This document shows, piece by piece, positions 7,186 to 10,716 of a stretch of DNA of 10,716 bases. Position numbers and translations under genes: made by a program. Under the pieces are notes generated by a model that saw only the letters and a list, made by a program, of their open reading frames with translations, searched no databases and was not told where the DNA came from. Each line of letters begins with the position of its first letter. Positions within the stretch are counted from its first letter, which is position 1. The stretch covers positions 1 through 10,716 of the forward strand of contig JAEYSJ010000046.1 in NCBI GenBank assembly GCA_023434855.1, given 5' to 3'. This stretch comes from Bacillota bacterium (GTDB lineage Bacteria; Bacillota_C; Negativicutes; JAEYSJ01).

Positions 7186-8514
7186 ATGTTTAGCAAAATC
7201 GCCAAAATGTTTTTGGTTGCGGGCTTGCTTTTATCCCTTGTATTGACCGGCTGCGGTCAAAGTACAACCGGTGGCGGGCAAAATAAAGCCGGGGAAAAGG
7301 TGACTATCGTATTTTGGGACGAAAATGCTGGCCCTGACCGGACTCCTTATTATCAAGAGCTAATTAAAAAGTTTGAGGAAAAATATCCTGCTATTCATGT
7401 AGAATATGTCGGTCTTCCTAAAAGCGGGGCTAAGCAAAAAATGGATGCTGCCATTGCGGCCAATGATATGCCTGATGTTTCCGGAATACAAACTAGCTGG
7501 CTGGCTGATTTTAGCGCCCGAGGCGCCTTATTGCCGCTCGATTCTTTCTATGAAAAATGGGCTGATAAAGATAAAATTAATCCTGGCATCATCCAGTCTA
7601 ACCGTAATATGACATTAGATAAGAAATTGTACCAAATACCTAACACCATGAACATGGAATGCCTGTGGTACAGAGCCGATTGGTACCAAGAGGCCAGTGT
7701 AAAAGCTCCTGAAACCTGGGATGAGTTCTTCGTCGCTGTAGAAAAAATGACTGATAAAGATAAAAACCGTTATGGCTTTTCAATCCGCGGCGGCAATGGC
7801 GGATCCTTCCAGTTACAAAGAATGATGTATGCTTATTCTGGACTGAACTATTTTGACGCTAATGAGAAAACCACGATTAATGATCCTAAGCATATAGAAT
7901 TCTTAAAGAAATATCTTGGCCTTTATAAAACATATACCCCGATCAGCGACGTAACGAATGGTTATAAAGAAATGGTAGCCGGTTTTGACACTGGCGCAGT
8001 AGCTTTAGTCCAGCATAATATCGGCTCTTATTCTGAACATAGTAAAGCGCTGAAACCGGGCCAATACGCCCCGCTAATTCTGCCCAAAACTGCGGATGGC
8101 CGCTTTGTTCAGGAATCCGGCAATACACTTGGTTACGGCATCTACAAAACCACCAAAAACCCAGAGGCAGCCTGGACCTTTGTAAGCTTCCTGTGTTCCC
8201 AGGAAAGCCAAAGCTATTGGAATCAAAAAATAGGGCAAATACCGACTCATCTGGATTCTCTGAAAGAGCCATGGGCGAAAGAATTACCGCATATGCAAAT
8301 GGCTTTAAAAGTCCTGTCTGATTCAAATCTTAAATTTTATGATCCCCCCATGTATTTGCCGGACTATCGCTCCATTCTTGACCAAGTTGTGGATCCCGGC
8401 ATTCAGGGTGTCATGACTGGCAAGAAAACGGTAGAAGAATTCTTAAATGATTGGGCAAATGCTATTAATAAATCCAGAGATAAATATGACAAAATGGTAG
8501 CCGGAAAGAAATAA
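7186..8514 (+). CDS. ABC sugar transporter solute-binding lipoprotein (TogB/YesO-like)
   Basis: The 442-residue product is an extracytoplasmic family-1 solute-binding protein. The lipoprotein signal is clear: a basic start, a hydrophobic stretch and lipobox LTGC with the acylated cysteine at C23. A Ser/Thr/Gly/Gln-rich tether (24-36) follows. The fold begins at KVTIVFWDENAG, and typical elements follow: YYQELIKKFEEKYP, MPDVSGIQTSW, KLYQIPNTMNMECLWYRADW, ETWDEFF and NPEAAWTFVSFL. Aromatic residues such as W in IQTSW and WYRADWY may line the sugar pocket; this is a guess from the family. AGGAG (7171-7175) precedes the ATG by 10 bases. A strong stem-loop lies 28 bases after its stop codon. Position between permeases and oligogalacturonate lyase suggests it captures pectic oligomers outside the membrane. 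No defect is seen. Confidence 0.94.
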   Translation: MFSKIAKMFLVAGLLLSLVLTGCGQSTTGGGQNKAGEKVTIVFWDENAGPDRTPYYQELIKKFEEKYPAIHVEYVGLPKSGAKQKMDAAIAANDMPDVSGIQTSWLADFSARGALLPLDSFYEKWADKDKINPGIIQSNRNMTLDKKLYQIPNTMNMECLWYRADWYQEASVKAPETWDEFFVAVEKMTDKDKNRYGFSIRGGNGGSFQLQRMMYAYSGLNYFDANEKTTINDPKHIEFLKKYLGLYKTYTPISDVTNGYKEMVAGFDTGAVALVQHNIGSYSEHSKALKPGQYAPLILPKTADGRFVQESGNTLGYGIYKTTKNPEAAWTFVSFLCSQESQSYWNQKIGQIPTHLDSLKEPWAKELPHMQMALKVLSDSNLKFYDPPMYLPDYRSILDQVVDPGIQGVMTGKKTVEEFLNDWANAINKSRDKYDKMVAGKK

Positions 8515-8541
8515 AACCTAAATCTCTTTAGTGATGATTAC

Positions 8542-8579
8542 GGTTGTGGCGCTAGGAAATATCTCCTGGCGTCACGGCT
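8542..8579 (+). promoter_or_regulatory. Strong intercistronic stem-loop between the binding-protein and lyase genes
   Basis: Left arm 8542-8557 (GGTTGTGGCGCTAGGA) pairs over all 16 positions with right arm 8564-8579 (TCCTGGCGTCACGGCT), counting five G-U wobbles, around a 6-base loop AATATC. No T run follows, so it does not look like an intrinsic terminator. Hairpins at this place in binding-protein-dependent operons are known to protect the upstream message from 3' decay and so raise binding protein above the other subunits. That role here is inference. Confidence 0.6.
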
Positions 8580-8620
8580 ATCTGTCATGCACTACTTCAA
8601 GAAGATTTCGCGTTCGGAAC

Positions 8621-8630
8621 AAGGGAGGAG
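8621..8630 (+). promoter_or_regulatory. Strong ribosome binding site that fixes the oligogalacturonate lyase start at GTG 8639
   Basis: AAGGGAGGAG lies eight bases before GTG 8639. An upstream in-frame ATG at 8531 has no ribosome site, and the hairpin at 8542-8579 would fall inside its reading frame. GTG 8639 is therefore preferred. Confidence 0.85.
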
Positions 8631-8638
8631 TAGCTATC

Positions 8639-9805
8639 GTGATAGGAGATGAATATTCACCAGAGAAAAGAAAAATAATTGATGAAAAAACCGGGAAACC
8701 TGTCTGGCAGCTGACGAATGGTGATTGTAATAACTATCATTTTTACTTCACCGATAATTCGTTCACGTTAGGTGACAAAGAAATCTATTTTATGTCTGAC
8801 CGGGCGTCCAACAGTCTGGAAGTATATAATCTTTTCCGGATGGATCTGGAGACAGGGATTATTCAGCAAATGACTGATGAAAAGGCTGGAATTACGCCTA
8901 CCGGGCATACGAAAACACCTGACAGTGAAATTGTGGTTTATGTGACAGGAAATAAAATAAAAAAACTCAATACAAAAACCATGATTACTACAGTAATCTA
9001 CGAGGAAACCACCGGAGCCCATTTAGGACATCCTTTCATTGCTCCTAACAAGAAATATATTGGTTTGGCTATTAATGAAAACCCTGGTCTATATCATGGA
9101 GCTAATTATTATGGTTTCAAAGAGCAAATGTACGCTATTAAAAAGGGCTGGATTACGCTAGTGTACCTGGATGGTTCAAAGGCTGTTACTGTGCATGAAA
9201 GTTCGCATTGGCTCGGGCATTTCCAGTTTGCTCCTGATGACAGCACTTTGGCTATGTTTTGCCATGAAGGTCCATGGCATCTTGTGAATCAGCGGATTTG
9301 GCTGCTAGATCTGATAAGCAGAGATATTGTCCCATGTTTTCGTCAGTATCAAGATGATTGTGTGGGGCACGAATTCTGGACCAGTGATGGAAAAATATTC
9401 TTTGATAACCGGCGTAAAGGTCATGATGGCACTATTACCTCCAATAAGACCCAGGCTACGTCAGTGGAGCCTGAAACGGCTGAAATACCTTATGTTGGAT
9501 TGGCTGACAGCAAGGGAAACATAGTGAAGTGCACGGATATGCCTTACTATTGCAACCATTATCATGCTACAAACGATAATAAGCTGCTAGTAGGAGATCA
9601 GGTTGAGGATCTGGTGCTGATTCATCTTGACGAAAATTCGGCCAAACTGGAAACCTTATGTTCTCACCATACATCATGGCGTACGCAGCAGAGCCATTGC
9701 CACCCTACCTTTAGCTGGACTAACGAAAAAATCCTGTTTGCATCAGACCGAAAAGGTAGAATTCACCTTTACCTGGTAGAGCAGCAGGATGGAAAATGGC
9801 TGTAA
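8639..9805 (+). CDS. ogl: Oligogalacturonate lyase, polysaccharide lyase family 22, cytoplasmic
   Basis: From GTG 8639 the product is 388 residues, matching the length I recall for Dickeya and Yersinia Ogl. It splits short, mostly unsaturated oligogalacturonides by beta-elimination to 5-keto-4-deoxyuronate. The fold is a beta-propeller with blade repeats such as EIYFMSDR (48-55) and KILFASDR (364-371). Family motifs are present: WLGHFQFAPDD (191-201), FCHEGPWHLV (207-216), GHEFW (243-247), CNHYH (305-309) and QQSHCHPTF (350-358). By alignment with the Yersinia enzyme from memory, H244 is the catalytic base and H307, Q350, H353 and H355 are the Mn2+ ligands; all are kept. The last three even share numbering with the family, which supports the GTG start. 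There is no signal peptide, so it acts inside the cell after import. It sits between the binding protein and the ATPase gene. The family call is very secure. Confidence 0.95.
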   Translation: MIGDEYSPEKRKIIDEKTGKPVWQLTNGDCNNYHFYFTDNSFTLGDKEIYFMSDRASNSLEVYNLFRMDLETGIIQQMTDEKAGITPTGHTKTPDSEIVVYVTGNKIKKLNTKTMITTVIYEETTGAHLGHPFIAPNKKYIGLAINENPGLYHGANYYGFKEQMYAIKKGWITLVYLDGSKAVTVHESSHWLGHFQFAPDDSTLAMFCHEGPWHLVNQRIWLLDLISRDIVPCFRQYQDDCVGHEFWTSDGKIFFDNRRKGHDGTITSNKTQATSVEPETAEIPYVGLADSKGNIVKCTDMPYYCNHYHATNDNKLLVGDQVEDLVLIHLDENSAKLETLCSHHTSWRTQQSHCHPTFSWTNEKILFASDRKGRIHLYLVEQQDGKWL

Positions 9806-9841
9806 TGTAAAAATAATAAACATGGAAAGGCAGAGGACAAC

Positions 9842-10716
9842 ATGGCGGGTGTAAGTCTGAAAAATATTAGTAAAAGCTATGAGCAGACTATTGTAGTTCA
9901 TCACGTGAATTTGGAGATAAAAGATAAAGAGTTTGTTGTATTGGTGGGACCTTCAGGTTGTGGTAAATCAACAACGTTGCGGATGATTGCCGGTCTTGAA
10001 GAAATTTCCGAGGGTGATTTGTTTATTGGCGATCAATGGGTGAATAATATGGCCCCTAAAGACCGGGATATCGCTATGGTATTTCAAAACTATGCCTTAT
10101 ATCCTGATAAAAACGTTTATGAAAACATGGCGTTTGGTTTAAAAATGCGAAAACTCCTCAAGAAGGAGATTGATGAACGTGTAAAAGCGGCAGCTCGTAT
10201 TTTGGACTTAGAGCATCTCCTTCAGCGCAAGCCGAAAGACTTGTCCGGTGGTCAACGGCAGCGCGTTGCTCTAGGAAGGGCAATTGTCCGGGAGCCTCGC
10301 GTCTTTTTGATGGATGAACCTTTGTCCAACTTGGATGCCAAGCTGCGGGTACATATGCGGACAGAGATCAGTAAGCTGCAAAAACGCCTGGAAATTACAA
10401 CTGTGTATGTAACGCATGATCAGACCGAAGCGATGACGATGGGGGATCGCCTGGTTGTCATGAAAGACGGTATTATTCAGCAAACTGCTACCCCTGCAGA
10501 AATCTACCGTTCTCCGCATAACCTGTTTGTTGCTGGCTTTATTGGCTCTCCGGCTATGAATTTTATCAACGGTGTTTTAAAGGAAAAAGAGGGGCAAGTA
10601 TTTTTTGCTTCTTCCTGTTTCGAATGGAAATTGAACAACGTGTTGAGTGCTAAGGCCTGTCAGTTAGGTTATATAGGCAAAGAAGTGGTCTTTGGCATAC
10701 GCCCGGAAGATATTCA
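9842..10716 (+). CDS. ugpC: ABC transporter ATP-binding subunit, MsmX/UgpC/TogA type (3' end outside window)
   Basis: ATG 9842 opens a frame that runs off the right edge with 291 codons visible, out of roughly 365 expected. It should hydrolyse ATP to drive the importer whose permeases and binding protein are upstream. Motifs sit at the canonical MalK positions: Walker [10 protein letters not shown] (36-44), Q-loop Q82, signature LSGGQRQR (134-141), Walker B VFLMDEP with E159, D-loop SNLD (162-165) and switch H192 in VTHDQ. The C-terminal OB/TOBE regulatory domain begins near 235; IGSPAMNF and GIRPEDI are recognisable, and the last part is cut off. After the Q-loop the sequence reads [10 protein letters not shown] where the family usually has YPHMTVYENM. 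AGAGGA before the ATG is an acceptable ribosome site. Substrate specificity lies in the other subunits, so the pectic cargo is inferred from the operon. Confidence 0.94.
   Translation, partial: MAGVSLKNISKSYEQTIVVHHVNLEIKDKEFVVLVGPSGCGKSTTLRMIAGLEEISEGDLFIGDQWVNNMAPKDRDIAMVFQNYALYPDKNVYENMAFGLKMRKLLKKEIDERVKAAARILDLEHLLQRKPKDLSGGQRQRVALGRAIVREPRVFLMDEPLSNLDAKLRVHMRTEISKLQKRLEITTVYVTHDQTEAMTMGDRLVVMKDGIIQQTATPAEIYRSPHNLFVAGFIGSPAMNFINGVLKEKEGQVFFASSCFEWKLNNVLSAKACQLGYIGKEVVFGIRPEDI

Noticed and set aside
7943..8326. Minus-strand frame of 127 codons.
   Set aside because: Antisense shadow of the binding-protein gene; no motif, no convincing ribosome site.
8542..8579. Reading the stem-loop as an intrinsic terminator.
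   Set aside because: There is no T tract after the right arm, and a strong ribosome site and operon gene follow, so read-through is expected.
1..10716. tRNA or rRNA genes, CRISPR arrays, insertion sequences, attachment sites, prophage or defence genes.
   Set aside because: Nothing of this kind was seen; the window is filled by intact pectin-utilisation genes with short regulatory gaps.

Overview
This window is a pectin (polygalacturonate) utilisation locus, apparently chromosomal, from an AT-leaning bacterium that looks like a low-G+C Bacillota member. Support for that lineage comes from strong AGGAGG-type ribosome binding sites, a YesM/YesN-type two-component pair, a lipoprotein-anchored solute-binding protein, and a copper-amine-oxidase-type N-terminal domain on the secreted enzyme. 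That domain is common in Negativicutes, Paenibacillaceae and Clostridia. A Sporomusaceae/Pelosinus-like host is my guess from overall style; the sequence does not prove it.

Layout. Positions 1-1481 (minus strand, 3' end cut by the window edge) encode a secreted family PL10 pectate lyase carrying a copper-amine-oxidase-like domain. A 231-base intergenic region follows, with divergent promoters. Positions 1713-5145 (plus) encode a YesM-type sensor histidine kinase and a YesN-type AraC-family response regulator, closed by a probable terminator. A second regulatory gap (5146-5356) holds a perfect 12-bp inverted repeat and a weak promoter. Positions 5357-10716 (plus) form one operon: two TogM/TogN-like sugar permeases, a lipoprotein solute-binding protein, a PL22 oligogalacturonate lyase, and an MsmX/UgpC-type ABC ATPase cut by the right edge.

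How it works together (inference from families). The secreted PL10 enzyme cuts pectate outside the cell into unsaturated oligogalacturonides. The kinase probably senses these, or a related sugar, outside the membrane and phosphorylates the regulator, which would activate the transporter operon and perhaps the lyase. The binding protein and two permeases, energised by the dedicated ATPase, import the oligomers. The cytoplasmic PL22 lyase then splits them to 5-keto-4-deoxyuronate units. Genes for the later steps (kduI/kduD/kdgK/kdgA) are not in view.

None of the gene families is new to me. The points most worth a second look are a 16-bp intercistronic hairpin after the binding-protein gene, the inverted repeat and T-tract in the transporter promoter, the domain fusion in the lyase, and an ATPase encoded inside the operon. 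I saw no RNA genes, CRISPR arrays or insertion sequences.
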